Below, piece by piece: positions 1-8,487 of a stretch of 64,000 nucleotides of DNA (the first letter of the stretch is position 1; the number at the start of each line of letters is the position of its first letter). The stretch comes from MED-G105 sp039814575 (GTDB lineage: Bacteria; Pseudomonadota; Alphaproteobacteria; Caulobacterales; Parvularculaceae), in assembly GCA_039814575.1 (NCBI GenBank), contig JBCCAY010000004.1, forward strand, positions 179,830-243,829, read 5' to 3'. The translations under genes were made by a program, and so were the position numbers. The notes beneath the pieces were generated by a model, which searched no databases, was not told where the DNA came from, and was given only the letters and a program-made list of their open reading frames with translations.

Positions 1-8
1 TCGGTCAC
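1..8 (-). CDS. bchY: possible first codons of bchY (cut by window edge)
   Basis: A GTG codon on the minus strand at 8-6 follows the bchX stop (16-14) by five bases and opens a frame that runs off the window. A GAGG lies about eleven bases upstream of it, inside the end of bchX. bchY normally follows bchX directly in purple bacteria, so the position fits. Only two complete codons are visible, so the identity rests entirely on gene order. Confidence 0.3.
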
Positions 9-13
9 GAAAT

Positions 14-1051
14 TCAAACCTCGTCGTAAACAACTTCTAGGGATTTGCTTTGTGCGGTGGTTGGCCCGCACAGATCGTCCAGCGTCGCCGGCTGCAAAAC
101 GACGTCGGCGCCGGTTTCTTTTGCCGCAAAGAGGCCAAGCAGCCCCTCTTGGGAAAGCGGCGTCGGGCGCACCGGCGGCGCAGACGCCACATTGGCGGCG
201 AGCGCATCGAACATCGGGCCCCATTGGCCGCCCGGCTCACCGACAATTTGGTAATTGGCGCTTTTGCGGCGGATATCGTCATCGGCAGGGATCGCCGACA
301 ACACCGGAATGCCCGCCGCGTCAGCGAAGCTCGCCGCCTCGCCTGTGCCGTCGTCTTTATTGATGACCATGCCGGCGACGCCGACATTGCCGCCAAGCTT
401 ACGGAAATATTCCACCGCCGAGCAAACATTGTTTGCGACGTATAAAGACTGAAGATCATTCGATGCGACGACGATCACCTTCTGGCACATGTCCCGCGCG
501 ATCGGCAGACCAAAGCCGCCGCAAACGACGTCGCCTAAGAAATCCAACAGGACATAATCGAAGTCCCAGTCATGGAAACCGAGCTTCTCCAGGAGTTCAA
601 AGCCATGAATGATGCCGCGTCCGCCGCAACCGCGTCCGACTTCGGGGCCGCCGAGCTCCATCGCGAAAACGCCGTCGCGTTTAAAGCAGACATCGCCGAT
701 GCCGACTTCTTCGCCGGCGTTCTTTTTACGCGTCGAGGTTTCAATAATTGTTGGGCACGCGCGACCGTTAAACAAAAGCGACGTCGTATCGCTTTTCGGA
801 TCGCAGCCGATCAACAGGACTTTCTTGCCCTGCTGCGCCATCATGTAGCTGAGATTGGCGAGCGTGAAGCTCTTGCCGATACCGCCCTTGCCGTAGATCG
901 CGATGATCTGCGTTTCTTTTTTGGCCGGCTGGCCATCTGTCGAACCGTCAGCGGCGCTCGGCTCAACGCTGTCACTATGCACGTCGTTCGGCTCGCCGTC
1001 GCCGGGCTCGGAACGTCCGTACTCTTCCGCATCGCGCAACATGTCGGTCAT
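14..1051 (-). CDS. bchX: BchX, chlorophyllide a reductase iron protein
   Basis: This is the NifH-like ATP-dependent reductase component of chlorophyllide a oxidoreductase, which feeds electrons to BchYZ for reduction of ring B on the way to bacteriochlorophyll a. The 345-residue product has the P-loop GKGGIGKSFT and the two cysteine motifs that bridge the subunits through a 4Fe-4S cluster (GRGCGGRG and GDVVCGGFG). The first 45 or so residues are an acidic, low-complexity extension typical of BchX and absent from BchL. I chose the ATG at 1051-1049 because it overlaps the bchC stop as ATGA and has GGAGGG about eight bases upstream; an in-frame ATG at 1087 would intrude 40 bases into bchC. It is part of the leftward crtEF-bchCX(YZ) operon. 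Confidence 0.96.
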   Translation of the reverse strand: MTDMLRDAEEYGRSEPGDGEPNDVHSDSVEPSAADGSTDGQPAKKETQIIAIYGKGGIGKSFTLANLSYMMAQQGKKVLLIGCDPKSDTTSLLFNGRACPTIIETSTRKKNAGEEVGIGDVCFKRDGVFAMELGGPEVGRGCGGRGIIHGFELLEKLGFHDWDFDYVLLDFLGDVVCGGFGLPIARDMCQKVIVVASNDLQSLYVANNVCSAVEYFRKLGGNVGVAGMVINKDDGTGEAASFADAAGIPVLSAIPADDDIRRKSANYQIVGEPGGQWGPMFDALAANVASAPPVRPTPLSQEGLLGLFAAKETGADVVLQPATLDDLCGPTTAQSKSLEVVYDEV

Positions 1052-2091
1052 GCGGACGCCCTCCAATCCAAAATCATTTTTAAACAAGCGGGGTCGGAGA
1101 ACGCTGTTTTGTAAGCGTTCTCCGCCTCGGCCGACGGCGCATGGTGGGTGATGAGTCCGTCCAGGGAGAATGCGCCGTCATGGGCCGATTTCGCCACTGC
1201 GGCGAGGTCGCTGTCGCGCCACTCCGCAGCAATGCGAAACCGCATCTCTTTCATGAAAGCAGGAGCAAAACTGAACGATACGCGACCAGGATAGAACCCC
1301 GCCAACACGATCTCAGCGCCTGGCGCAGCGTGCGCGACCAGGCGATCCAGCAAGTCAGCGTCGCCGCTGACGTCGTAAATTGAAGAATAATCCGATCGAC
1401 CGTCTTCATCGGGATCAATCACCGGATAGGCGCAGCCGTCCCAGCGTTCCGGATCGATCTCCCAAACAACTGGCGCCGGCGCACCCGCGGCCAGCGTCAA
1501 GCGCGCGAGCAAGCGCCCAAAGACGCCATGACCAATGATAAGATCCGGCGGTTTGCCCGCCTCGATCGCGTGATAGGCCGTCGCCGCCAACGCCAACAAA
1601 ACGCCGTTCGCCGGATTGTCGAAATTAATCGGCGCAACACGGGACGCCGGCGCAATGAGCCTCGACGCGGCGCCGCCAAAAAGGCCGCGCGCCTCGCGGT
1701 AACAAGACGCGCCCGGAACAAAGACCCATTGATCTTGCAACTCAGCACGGCGACCTGCGTCGACAACCTTGCCGACGGTTTCATAGCCCGGCACCAAGGG
1801 ATAGCTGAGCCCCGGAAACGGCGGCATGTCGCCGGACCAAAAAAGCCGCTCCGTGCCGGTGCTGACGCCGGAATAGGCCGTGTCGATAACAACGTCGTCC
1901 GGACCCGGCTCATTCAGGGCGACCGTCTCCACTTTTGCTTCGCATTTGCCCGAAAACATAACGGCCGCAGCCCGCAAATCCTGCGCTGTGAAAGCAGCGG
2001 CGGTCGATTCGCGATCAATCACACTTTCGCCAGGGTGGCGATCAGCGGCGCATTCTGCGTCAGGGGCAAAGGGGGGCGAGTCGGCGCTCAT
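1048..2091 (-). CDS. bchC: BchC, 3-hydroxyethyl bacteriochlorophyllide a dehydrogenase
   Basis: The protein is a member of the medium-chain dehydrogenase fold that oxidises the 3-hydroxyethyl group of bacteriochlorophyllide to acetyl. Conserved BchC blocks are visible (GVSTGTERLFWSGDMPPFPG, YPLVPGYETVGKVVDAG, WVFVPGASCY) along with a Rossmann stretch around LIIGHGVFGRLLA. The start is uncertain. The ATG at 2091 gives 347 residues, about 30 more than usual, and lies directly beside the PpsR sites with no clear Shine-Dalgarno. The ATG at 1959 (MFSGKCEAK) fits the family N-terminus better but also lacks a good ribosome site. A sigma70-like TTGACA-17-TAACTT within the operator would start transcription near 2091, which slightly favours a leaderless or downstream start. 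The stop overlaps the bchX ATG by four bases. Confidence 0.93.
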   Translation of the reverse strand: MSADSPPFAPDAECAADRHPGESVIDRESTAAAFTAQDLRAAAVMFSGKCEAKVETVALNEPGPDDVVIDTAYSGVSTGTERLFWSGDMPPFPGLSYPLVPGYETVGKVVDAGRRAELQDQWVFVPGASCYREARGLFGGAASRLIAPASRVAPINFDNPANGVLLALAATAYHAIEAGKPPDLIIGHGVFGRLLARLTLAAGAPAPVVWEIDPERWDGCAYPVIDPDEDGRSDYSSIYDVSGDADLLDRLVAHAAPGAEIVLAGFYPGRVSFSFAPAFMKEMRFRIAAEWRDSDLAAVAKSAHDGAFSLDGLITHHAPSAEAENAYKTAFSDPACLKMILDWRASA

Positions 2092-2095
2092 TCGA

Positions 2096-2139
2096 TGTAA
2101 GTTAAAGTTGACAGTATATACTGTCAATTCAAATAGACG
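2096..2139. promoter_or_regulatory. paired PpsR/CrtJ operator of bchC
   Basis: Two TGT-N12-ACA type sites lie in tandem: TGTAAGTTAAAGTTGACA at 2096-2113 and TGTCAATTCAAATAGACG at 2122-2139, separated by exactly eight bases (GTATATAC). The abutting half-sites create a perfect inner palindrome. Two palindromes eight bases apart overlapping the bchC promoter is the arrangement known for cooperative CrtJ/PpsR repression in Rhodobacter. A minus-strand sigma70-like promoter (TTGACA, 17-base spacer, TAACTT) overlaps both sites, so binding should block polymerase. Confidence 0.85.
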
Positions 2140-2178
2140 AATATGTGGGCTAAATTGTCGCACCCAAGGTGCAAAACG

Positions 2179-3372
2179 TCATTTTGCGACGAGAACGCTT
2201 GTCAAAAGCGGTTGACGCGTCGAAAGCGACCGCGTTTCGGAAAATCCCGCCGCCTGAACGACGTCTTTTAGCATCGAAAAAGAGCGCGGACGGCCGCTGC
2301 CCATGGCCCAGAGATAGAAGCCGAAATAGGCATCCCCCATGGCGCGGGCGCCGGGCGTTTCAGCCATCGGCTCTGCGATTAAAAGGACGCCGCCGGGTGC
2401 CAGCGCTTTGCGCGCCGACGCCAACAAAGAGGCGACAGCGGCGTCGTCATGGTCATGCAGCACACGAACGAATGATATGACGTCATGGCCGGTCGGCAGC
2501 GTGTCGGCGAAGAAATCCCCGCCGATGGCGCGGGCGCGATCGCCCAAGCCGGCGTCCGCGAACCGCGCCGTCGCCCGCGCAGCAACGGCCGGCAAGTCAA
2601 AAACTGCGACCGATAAGTCCGGCGCTTTTAACGCCGCCGCCGTTGCAAACGCCCCCGCCCCGCCGCCGACATCCAACAGTTTACGTCGACCGCGAAAAGA
2701 AAACGCCTCAAGAACGTCGCGCGCGATAAACTCTTGCGTCGCCGCCATTAACTCCGAATAGGGCGCTGTCGCCGCATCTTCGATGTCCTCGCCGGCGCCC
2801 TCTCCCGCCGCTGAAGAGCGGGCGTACGCCCAATAGGCGCTGAGGCGCGTGTCCTGACGTCCACCGCGCAACAACGCCACGGGATCGCTAAGGTCGTTAT
2901 AGAGAAGTCGGTGGTGACGGATCATCGCGAAAACAGAGCGATTCCCGAGTAGCGCGGCGCCTTGCGGACCAAGAGCGATCACCGCGCCACGGCGCCGCTC
3001 TAACAACCCGAGCGCGACAGCGCCGCTGACAAGACGTTCGGCGGCGTCAGAGGGTAAATTCGTCGCGCGCGCGATATCATCCAGGCGACGCGGCCGCTCT
3101 TCCAACAGATCAAAGACGCCGAGCTCGACACAGGCCAGCAATATCTGCGTGTGAACAAACCCCGTACACATATTGAAAAGCGCGCCCGCCCGGGCGCGCG
3201 TAATCGGCGCGGTCAAAGGAAATGATGACGCCCATTCATGGAAATCGGGATTCGCAAACAGACGATTGCGAGCGTCGGCAATACGCTCGCGAAGTGCGGC
3301 AACGACATCTTTAGCACGCGACAAAACCCGCGCGCCGCTGATCGGCGTGTTGCGAACTTCCCCTTGGGACAT
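2179..3372 (-). CDS. crtF: CrtF, carotenoid O-methyltransferase
   Basis: This SAM-dependent methyltransferase methylates the 1-hydroxyl of acyclic carotenoids (demethylspheroidene or hydroxyspirilloxanthin type intermediates). The 397-residue product has an N-terminal dimerisation/winged-helix domain (about 60-200) and a C-terminal Rossmann methyltransferase domain with the SAM motif LLDVGGGAGAFA, VAVFDLPAV and GGDFF, typical of class I O-methyltransferases. I chose the ATG at 3372 (MSQGEVRN), which gives the usual family length; the open frame extends to 3486, but that would overlap crtE by 86 bases. It lies 28 bases after the crtE stop and 87 bases before bchC, on the same strand, so it can be transcribed from the crtE promoter through into bchC. 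Confidence 0.93.
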   Translation of the reverse strand: MSQGEVRNTPISGARVLSRAKDVVAALRERIADARNRLFANPDFHEWASSFPLTAPITRARAGALFNMCTGFVHTQILLACVELGVFDLLEERPRRLDDIARATNLPSDAAERLVSGAVALGLLERRRGAVIALGPQGAALLGNRSVFAMIRHHRLLYNDLSDPVALLRGGRQDTRLSAYWAYARSSAAGEGAGEDIEDAATAPYSELMAATQEFIARDVLEAFSFRGRRKLLDVGGGAGAFATAAALKAPDLSVAVFDLPAVAARATARFADAGLGDRARAIGGDFFADTLPTGHDVISFVRVLHDHDDAAVASLLASARKALAPGGVLLIAEPMAETPGARAMGDAYFGFYLWAMGSGRPRSFSMLKDVVQAAGFSETRSLSTRQPLLTSVLVAK

Positions 3373-3400
3373 CGATTCGTTGATCACCCGCCGCGCTCCG

Positions 3401-4300
3401 TCAAGCGCGGCGCTCGCGCGCCTCACGCTGCACAACAAAGGCCCGAAGGCGTTCGGCCTGCCCTTCGACGAGACGCCGTAATTCATCAGCGCCAGGACTT
3501 AAAGGAATAGCGCGGACCGCGTCATCGATCAGGTCGTTCAATTGCTCAATCGCGCCCTCTAAACCAAAATAATGCACTGAATTCGGCCGCCCATTGCGGC
3601 TGTCAGCGCCGGCGGGCTTGCCCGTTTCTTCCTCTGAGGACAAAACATCGCAAATGTCATCGGCCACTTGATAGGCCTCGCCGAGACGTGCGCCGAGATT
3701 GCCCCAATGGTCCGGCTCGTCGTCGACGGCGACGGCGCCGGCCCGGCAAGCGGCGACAAACAGCGCCCCCGTTTTCGAGCGATGATAGGCGCGCAAATCA
3801 ATGTGTTTTTCGCTTTCCCACGCTTGCCCAGCGACAATACCCGCCGGCGGCCCCGCCGAATCGGCAAGGAGGCGGGAAAGCGCCACGTACTTCTCCGGTG
3901 TCTCGCCGGTGAAATGTAAAAGCGCGCGAAACGCCATGACGATCAAAGCGTCGCCCGTCAGCACGGCGAGCGGTTCGCCATAAGCACAGTGGACGGAAGG
4001 GGCGCCGCGCCGGGTTTCGGCATTATCGAAACAGGGCAAGTCATCATGCACCAGCGACGCGCAGTGCAATAATTCAATGGCGACACCGGCGCCCAGCGCC
4101 GCTTTCATATTGGCGTTGGGCGCAGCAGCGCAGGCGACCGCCATACACAAATGCGGCCTTACGCGAGCGCCGCCAGCGAACACCGCATGACGGAGGGCAA
4201 GCGACAGACGGCGCGGCGCGTGGACGCTTTCACTGCCGCCGAGCTGCGCGGCGACGACGGCCCACTCAAGTCCCGATTCGATTTGTTCGGCTGAATTCAC
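3401..4300 (-). CDS. crtE: CrtE, geranylgeranyl diphosphate synthase
   Basis: CrtE condenses IPP with allylic diphosphates to GGPP, the precursor of phytoene and of the bacteriochlorophyll tail. Both aspartate-rich regions of trans-prenyltransferases are present: first motif VHDDLPCFDN and second motif YQVADDICD. The product is 299 residues from a GTG at 4300, chosen because GGAGG stands six to seven bases upstream. The longer frame starts with a TTG at 4348 that falls inside the PpsR operator, so I reject it. It is the first gene of the leftward crtEF-bchCX operon and is divergent from crtD. Confidence 0.95.
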   Translation of the reverse strand: MNSAEQIESGLEWAVVAAQLGGSESVHAPRRLSLALRHAVFAGGARVRPHLCMAVACAAAPNANMKAALGAGVAIELLHCASLVHDDLPCFDNAETRRGAPSVHCAYGEPLAVLTGDALIVMAFRALLHFTGETPEKYVALSRLLADSAGPPAGIVAGQAWESEKHIDLRAYHRSKTGALFVAACRAGAVAVDDEPDHWGNLGARLGEAYQVADDICDVLSSEEETGKPAGADSRNGRPNSVHYFGLEGAIEQLNDLIDDAVRAIPLSPGADELRRLVEGQAERLRAFVVQREARERRA

Positions 4301-4316
4301 CGCTGCGCCTCCAGAA

Positions 4317-4360
4317 CGTAAGGTTGCACTGACAGTTTGTTCTGTCAATTTGAAAAGACA
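4317..4360. promoter_or_regulatory. paired PpsR/CrtJ operator between crtE and crtD
   Basis: CGTAAGGTTGCACTGACA at 4317-4334 and TGTCAATTTGAAAAGACA at 4343-4360 are two PpsR-type sites (CGT-N12-ACA and a perfect TGT-N12-ACA) separated by eight bases, the same geometry as at bchC. The block overlaps the start of both divergent transcripts. A TATGAT at 4365-4370 is a candidate -10 for crtD, and a minus-strand TTGACA with a 17-base spacer to AACCTT is a candidate promoter for crtE. One bound complex would therefore repress both directions. Confidence 0.85.
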
Positions 4361-4394
4361 AGCCTATGATTGAGTCGGGTATCGAGGCACGCAA

Positions 4395-5948
4395 ATGGCG
4401 TCACGAAAAATAGAAAAGCCGCGGATTGTGATTATTGGCGCAGGCGTCGGCGGCCTCGCCGCGGCGGCGGTTCTCGCGCCGCGCGCTGACGTGACCGTCT
4501 TGGAACGCGGTGACGGCCCTGGCGGTAAAATCCGCGCGATCACGATTGATAACCAGCCGATTGATTCCGGCCCGACCGTCATGACGCTGCGCGAGATTTT
4601 CGATGACATCTTTCAAGCGGCCGGCGCGCGTCTTGACGATTATATCGATCTGGAGCCCGTCGACGTTTTGTCGAGGAACTTCTGGCCGTCGAGCTCGCCC
4701 CTTGATCTTTATGCGGATATAGAACGCACAGCCGAAGCAATCGCCGCCTTTTCATCGCGGGCGGAGGCGGATCGCTATCGGGCCTTTGCAAAAGACGCAG
4801 AACGCGCTTGGACGACGCTCTATCAACCGTTTATGCGCCAAGAGAACCCCAGCTTTCTCGGTCTCATGGCCCGCGCCGGCCCGTTCGCCCTGTCGAAGCT
4901 TGATCCTTACACCTCTCTATGGCGGGCCCTAAGCAAAAAATTTAAAGACGACCGTCTGCGGCAGCTCTTTGCACGGTATGCGACCTATTGCGGGTCATCG
5001 CCCTTTGAAGCATCGGCGACATTAATGCTGATCGCCCATGTTGAGCGAATGGGCGTTTACGCTCCCGTCGGCGGCATGGCGGCGTTAGCAAAAGCGCTCG
5101 AGGCTTTGGCGGAGGCCAACGGCGCTGCGTTTCAATATAATACGGACGTGACACGCATCCTCTATAATGACGGCGCCCCCGCTGGCGTCGAAACGGCGGA
5201 CGGCCGCGTCATCAAGGGCGGCGCTGTTATTTTTAACGGTGACGTCGCAGCCTTACCGAAGACTTTCGAGAACGACGCGACGACCTCTATCGCGGTCTTC
5301 AGCAACGAAGCATCCGACGATAGCGATTTTAGAAAAGATAGCGCCGCGCTGCGCAGCCAATCGGCCATGACATGGTCATTTCTGGGACGCGCCGGCGGCG
5401 CGCCTTTGTCTTTGCATAACGTCTTTTTCTCGGACGACTACAAAGCTGAGTTCGACGATGTCTTTAAGCGGCGTCAGCCGCCATCGGCCCCGACAGTCTA
5501 TCTGCACGCGCCGGACCGCAGTGCGCTCGCGGCGGCGCGTGCCTCTTCCGAAACAGCTCATCTTTATACTGAACGTTTCTTCTGTCTTATTAATGCGCCG
5601 GCTGACGGCGACACACGCACTTTCCCGCAAGAGGAGATTGACCAATGCCAGATGCGGACATTCGCACAGCTGAAGCGCTGCGGCGTGAGCCTGCAAACGA
5701 CCCCGCAGAAAACGGCGACGCAAACGCCGACGGACTTCGCGGCTCGGTTCCCGGCGACGGGCGGCGCCCTCTTCGGGACGCCGAACCATGGGTGGCGGGC
5801 GGCCTTCCAGCGCCGGGGCGTCAAAACCCGCCGCCAGGGCCTTTATTGCGCGGGCGGCAGCGTTCATCCGGGTTCCGGCGCGCCCATGGCGGCGCTCTCC
5901 GGCCTCATGGCCGCGCAGACGATTACCAAGGATTACGCTTTGACCTAA
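4395..5948 (+). CDS. crtD: CrtD, 1-hydroxycarotenoid 3,4-desaturase
   Basis: This FAD-dependent phytoene-desaturase-family enzyme introduces the C3,4 double bond into 1-hydroxylated carotenoids. The N-terminus carries the dinucleotide-binding motif IIGAGVGGLAAAAVL followed by the ERGDGPGGK block. The stretch DSGPTVMTLR near residue 57 is characteristic of CrtD rather than CrtI. The C-terminus has the family signature YCAGGSVHPGSGAPMAALSG. It is 517 residues, near the usual 490-510. The ATG at 4395 has GAGG seven bases upstream. It is transcribed divergently from crtE, and its 3' end overlaps the open frame of crtC. Confidence 0.94.
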   Translation: MASRKIEKPRIVIIGAGVGGLAAAAVLAPRADVTVLERGDGPGGKIRAITIDNQPIDSGPTVMTLREIFDDIFQAAGARLDDYIDLEPVDVLSRNFWPSSSPLDLYADIERTAEAIAAFSSRAEADRYRAFAKDAERAWTTLYQPFMRQENPSFLGLMARAGPFALSKLDPYTSLWRALSKKFKDDRLRQLFARYATYCGSSPFEASATLMLIAHVERMGVYAPVGGMAALAKALEALAEANGAAFQYNTDVTRILYNDGAPAGVETADGRVIKGGAVIFNGDVAALPKTFENDATTSIAVFSNEASDDSDFRKDSAALRSQSAMTWSFLGRAGGAPLSLHNVFFSDDYKAEFDDVFKRRQPPSAPTVYLHAPDRSALAAARASSETAHLYTERFFCLINAPADGDTRTFPQEEIDQCQMRTFAQLKRCGVSLQTTPQKTATQTPTDFAARFPATGGALFGTPNHGWRAAFQRRGVKTRRQGLYCAGGSVHPGSGAPMAALSGLMAAQTITKDYALT

Positions 5949-6847
5949 ACGTCGCGCCCGGCGGTTACGCTTGGTGGTATGTGGACGCCTTAAGCGATGA
6001 CGGCGCGTTTGGGCTCACCATGATCGCTTTTGTCGGCAGCGTCTTTTCGCCCTATTACGCGTGGTCCGGACGAAAACGCCCGGAGAATCACTGTTCGCTC
6101 AACGTCGCGTTATACGGCCCCCGCGCCGCGCGCTGGACAATGACGGAACGCAGCAGCGCGCGCGTCTCGCGTATGCCGTCTGTCTTTTCCCTCAATAAAA
6201 GCGCATTGTCGTGGGAGAACGGCCTCCTGCGCATCAATGTTGACGAAATCGCCGCACCGCTTCCCCTGCCGATGCGCGGGGAAATCCGTATTCATACTGA
6301 CAGCCTTGGCGACGGCGTCTTTTATATTGACGATCAGGGGCGCCATCGCTGGCGCCCGATGGCGCCGTTCTCCCGCGTTGAGGTCGATTTCAAAGATCCC
6401 AACATCAGCTGGTCCGGTCACGGATATTTTGACGCCAATGACGGCGACGAACCGCTGGAAGACGCTTTTGAATATTGGGACTGGTCGCGGACGATCCTCG
6501 GTGATGAACGCACGGCGATCCTCTATAATACCGATATGCGCAATGGCGAATCACGCAGCGCCGCGCTCTTAGTGAACCGAAACGGCGACATCAAAGATTT
6601 TGAAACGCCTGACGCCGCGCCCCTGCCCCCAACGCCGATCTGGCGCATCAAACGCCGCACCCGCTCGGAGGGCGACGCTCAGATTGTCAGAACGCTTGAA
6701 GATACGCCGTTCTACAGCCGGTCCGTGGTCGAAAGTCGATTGTTTGGCGAAGACCGACACGCGATTCATGAATCGCTCGTCGGCCCGCGGCTGCGCAACC
6801 CAGTCGTCAAATGTCTCTTACCTTTCCGTATGCCGCGGATTGGTTAG
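5846..6847 (+). CDS. crtC: CrtC, acyclic carotenoid 1,2-hydratase
   Basis: CrtC hydrates the psi end groups of neurosporene or lycopene derivatives to give 1-hydroxycarotenoids. The family hallmark GGYAWWYVDALSDDG begins at about 5959, followed by IAFVGSVFSPYYAW and ENHCSLNVALYG, and the frame ends normally at 6847. The start is unclear: no ATG, GTG or TTG lies between the end of crtD (5948) and the conserved block. The nearest in-frame start candidate is the TTG at 5846; a GTG lies further up near 5790 and an ATG at 5645, all inside crtD. I give 5846 provisionally. Either translation is coupled through a long overlap or a rarer start codon is used. The product assignment does not depend on this. 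Confidence 0.88.
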   Translation: MRGRQRSSGFRRAHGGALRPHGRADDYQGLRFDLNVAPGGYAWWYVDALSDDGAFGLTMIAFVGSVFSPYYAWSGRKRPENHCSLNVALYGPRAARWTMTERSSARVSRMPSVFSLNKSALSWENGLLRINVDEIAAPLPLPMRGEIRIHTDSLGDGVFYIDDQGRHRWRPMAPFSRVEVDFKDPNISWSGHGYFDANDGDEPLEDAFEYWDWSRTILGDERTAILYNTDMRNGESRSAALLVNRNGDIKDFETPDAAPLPPTPIWRIKRRTRSEGDAQIVRTLEDTPFYSRSVVESRLFGEDRHAIHESLVGPRLRNPVVKCLLPFRMPRIG

Positions 6848-6935
6848 GGGCATAGTCAGCACGGCCTAATCAAAAATCGCGCGCCACAAGCAATACGGAT
6901 CAAATGATGTAGCGTTGGGGGCCGTCAAGGGCGCG

Positions 6936-8309
6936 TCACACTTTGGCCGGGGGTGCGTCCGGCGCACCACGGGGGTCAGCAGTGGGCTCAAGAGTGGGCT
7001 TTGCAACCGACGTCGCTGGCGCGTCGTCATCGGGAGCATGCGCACGGGTTCGTGTTCGCCAAATAAAGGCACCGACAATTAACAGAACAAGCGGCGTGCT
7101 GACGGCGATGACCGTTTCCGGCGTGATCCCCGACTGCTTGCCCACGACGCCTTTCACAAAATAGGCGAGAAGACCGATGATATAATAACTGATTGCGGCG
7201 ATCGACAGTCCTTCAACGGTCTGTTGCAACTTAAGCTGCAATTCGGCGCGCCGGTTCATGCTTTCCAAAACGGCCTGATTTTGTTTCTCCAAGGATAAAT
7301 CGACACGCGTGGACAAAAGTTGGGCTGCCCGGTCAACGCGTTCCGAAAGCGTTTGTTGGCGTCTTGCGACGGAACGACACGTGTTCAGCGCTGGCTCTAA
7401 CCGGCGTTCGGTGAACTCCTGAAACGTTTGCATTCCGACGATCCGTTCCTCACGGAGTTCACGGATTCGGCTTTTCACGATGTCGTAGTAAGCATTGCCG
7501 GCCGTGAAGCGGTATTGCCCCCTTATCATACCTTTCTCAATATTCGCTTGCAGCTGCGTCAAGCGCTCCAAAAGCAGCGGCTCTTCGGTTTCCGCCGCTT
7601 CGGTCATAGCTGTGGTGATTTCAGCGAGCTCATTCTCTGACACAGTAAGCTGCGGGCTCAACTCTTGAGCGATCGGCAACGCCAGAAGCGCCATGATGCG
7701 ATAGGTCTCAATCTCTAAAAGCCGCTGAACAATGCGCCCTGCATGCCAGGGCGTCATCGTCCGGTTTTGCACCAAGAACCGACTGAACCCGTCGCTATGC
7801 ACCCGAAAGTCCGTCATCGCCGTCGCCGAGCCGCCGGTGATCGTCGAACCAATAACGGCGTTGTCGTCAAAAAACCGTTCCGATACAGAATTCTGATCTT
7901 GCCCATTGGGCAGCTCGTCGACCAATACGGCGTTGGCGGCGGCGATCACGCGCCCCGGCAAGGAAGCGACCCAATCCGCCGGCGCAGCCTCAATCGCGGC
8001 CGTTTCAAAAGGCTCTTCGCCATTTGATTTGGTGACAAACGTGTAACGTGTGAACTCGGTATGACGCTCCCAGATCAATTTAAAGCCGCCGAGCATCACA
8101 TTGTAATGCTTGGCGCCAATGCCTGGCGGCGTGGCGCCGAACTGCTTTGTAAGCTCGACGACAATCTCTCGGTCTTGTTCGCGATAGGGCCAATTCGTGG
8201 TGAGCGCGATACAGGTGAGATTAACCGATGGGGTCAGCGGTTCCGGCGGACGCGCATGGACCTCATTGCTCAGCATAAAGCGCTGTTTATGGTTAATCGG
8301 CAGTCTCAT
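6936..8309 (-). CDS. DUF3422 family membrane-anchored protein
   Basis: The 457-residue protein begins with MRLPINHKQRFMLSNEVHARPP, the conserved opening of the DUF3422 family. The long middle part is helical and charged (TEEPLLLERLTQLQANIEKG and following) and likely coiled coil. Two hydrophobic segments near the C-terminus (about 360-385 and 395-415) suggest a membrane hairpin, followed by a polar, proline- and aspartate-rich tail. The biochemical function of the family is unknown to me. It sits convergent to crtC and downstream of bchO on the same strand with a 178-base gap, so it may be in or beside the photosynthesis cluster by chance or have a membrane-related role there. Confidence 0.8.
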   Translation of the reverse strand: MRLPINHKQRFMLSNEVHARPPEPLTPSVNLTCIALTTNWPYREQDREIVVELTKQFGATPPGIGAKHYNVMLGGFKLIWERHTEFTRYTFVTKSNGEEPFETAAIEAAPADWVASLPGRVIAAANAVLVDELPNGQDQNSVSERFFDDNAVIGSTITGGSATAMTDFRVHSDGFSRFLVQNRTMTPWHAGRIVQRLLEIETYRIMALLALPIAQELSPQLTVSENELAEITTAMTEAAETEEPLLLERLTQLQANIEKGMIRGQYRFTAGNAYYDIVKSRIRELREERIVGMQTFQEFTERRLEPALNTCRSVARRQQTLSERVDRAAQLLSTRVDLSLEKQNQAVLESMNRRAELQLKLQQTVEGLSIAAISYYIIGLLAYFVKGVVGKQSGITPETVIAVSTPLVLLIVGAFIWRTRTRAHAPDDDAPATSVAKPTLEPTADPRGAPDAPPAKV

Positions 8310-8487
8310 TCGTATCGCCCCTTATCCGCCGAGACGGATTTTCTTAGCGTCGGGTCACTGTATCCAGAGCCCCAGCCCCAAATGCGCAGAAGATTTTTAC
8401 ATTATTTAGCTCCTGGCGTTTGTTTTACGCTGAAAGGCGCCGGCTGGGCCAATTTGACGGATAAAAGTCTTAAGCGTCGAGTTTACC

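Noticed and set aside
2111..2126. Inner palindrome TGACAGTATATACTGTCA as a separate operator
   Set aside because: It arises from the facing half-sites of the two PpsR palindromes with the eight-base spacer; the same happens at crtE.
5645..5845. Upstream part of the crtC frame from ATG 5645
   Set aside because: It lies fully inside crtD, encodes Arg/Pro/Gly-rich out-of-frame sequence and is not CrtC-like.
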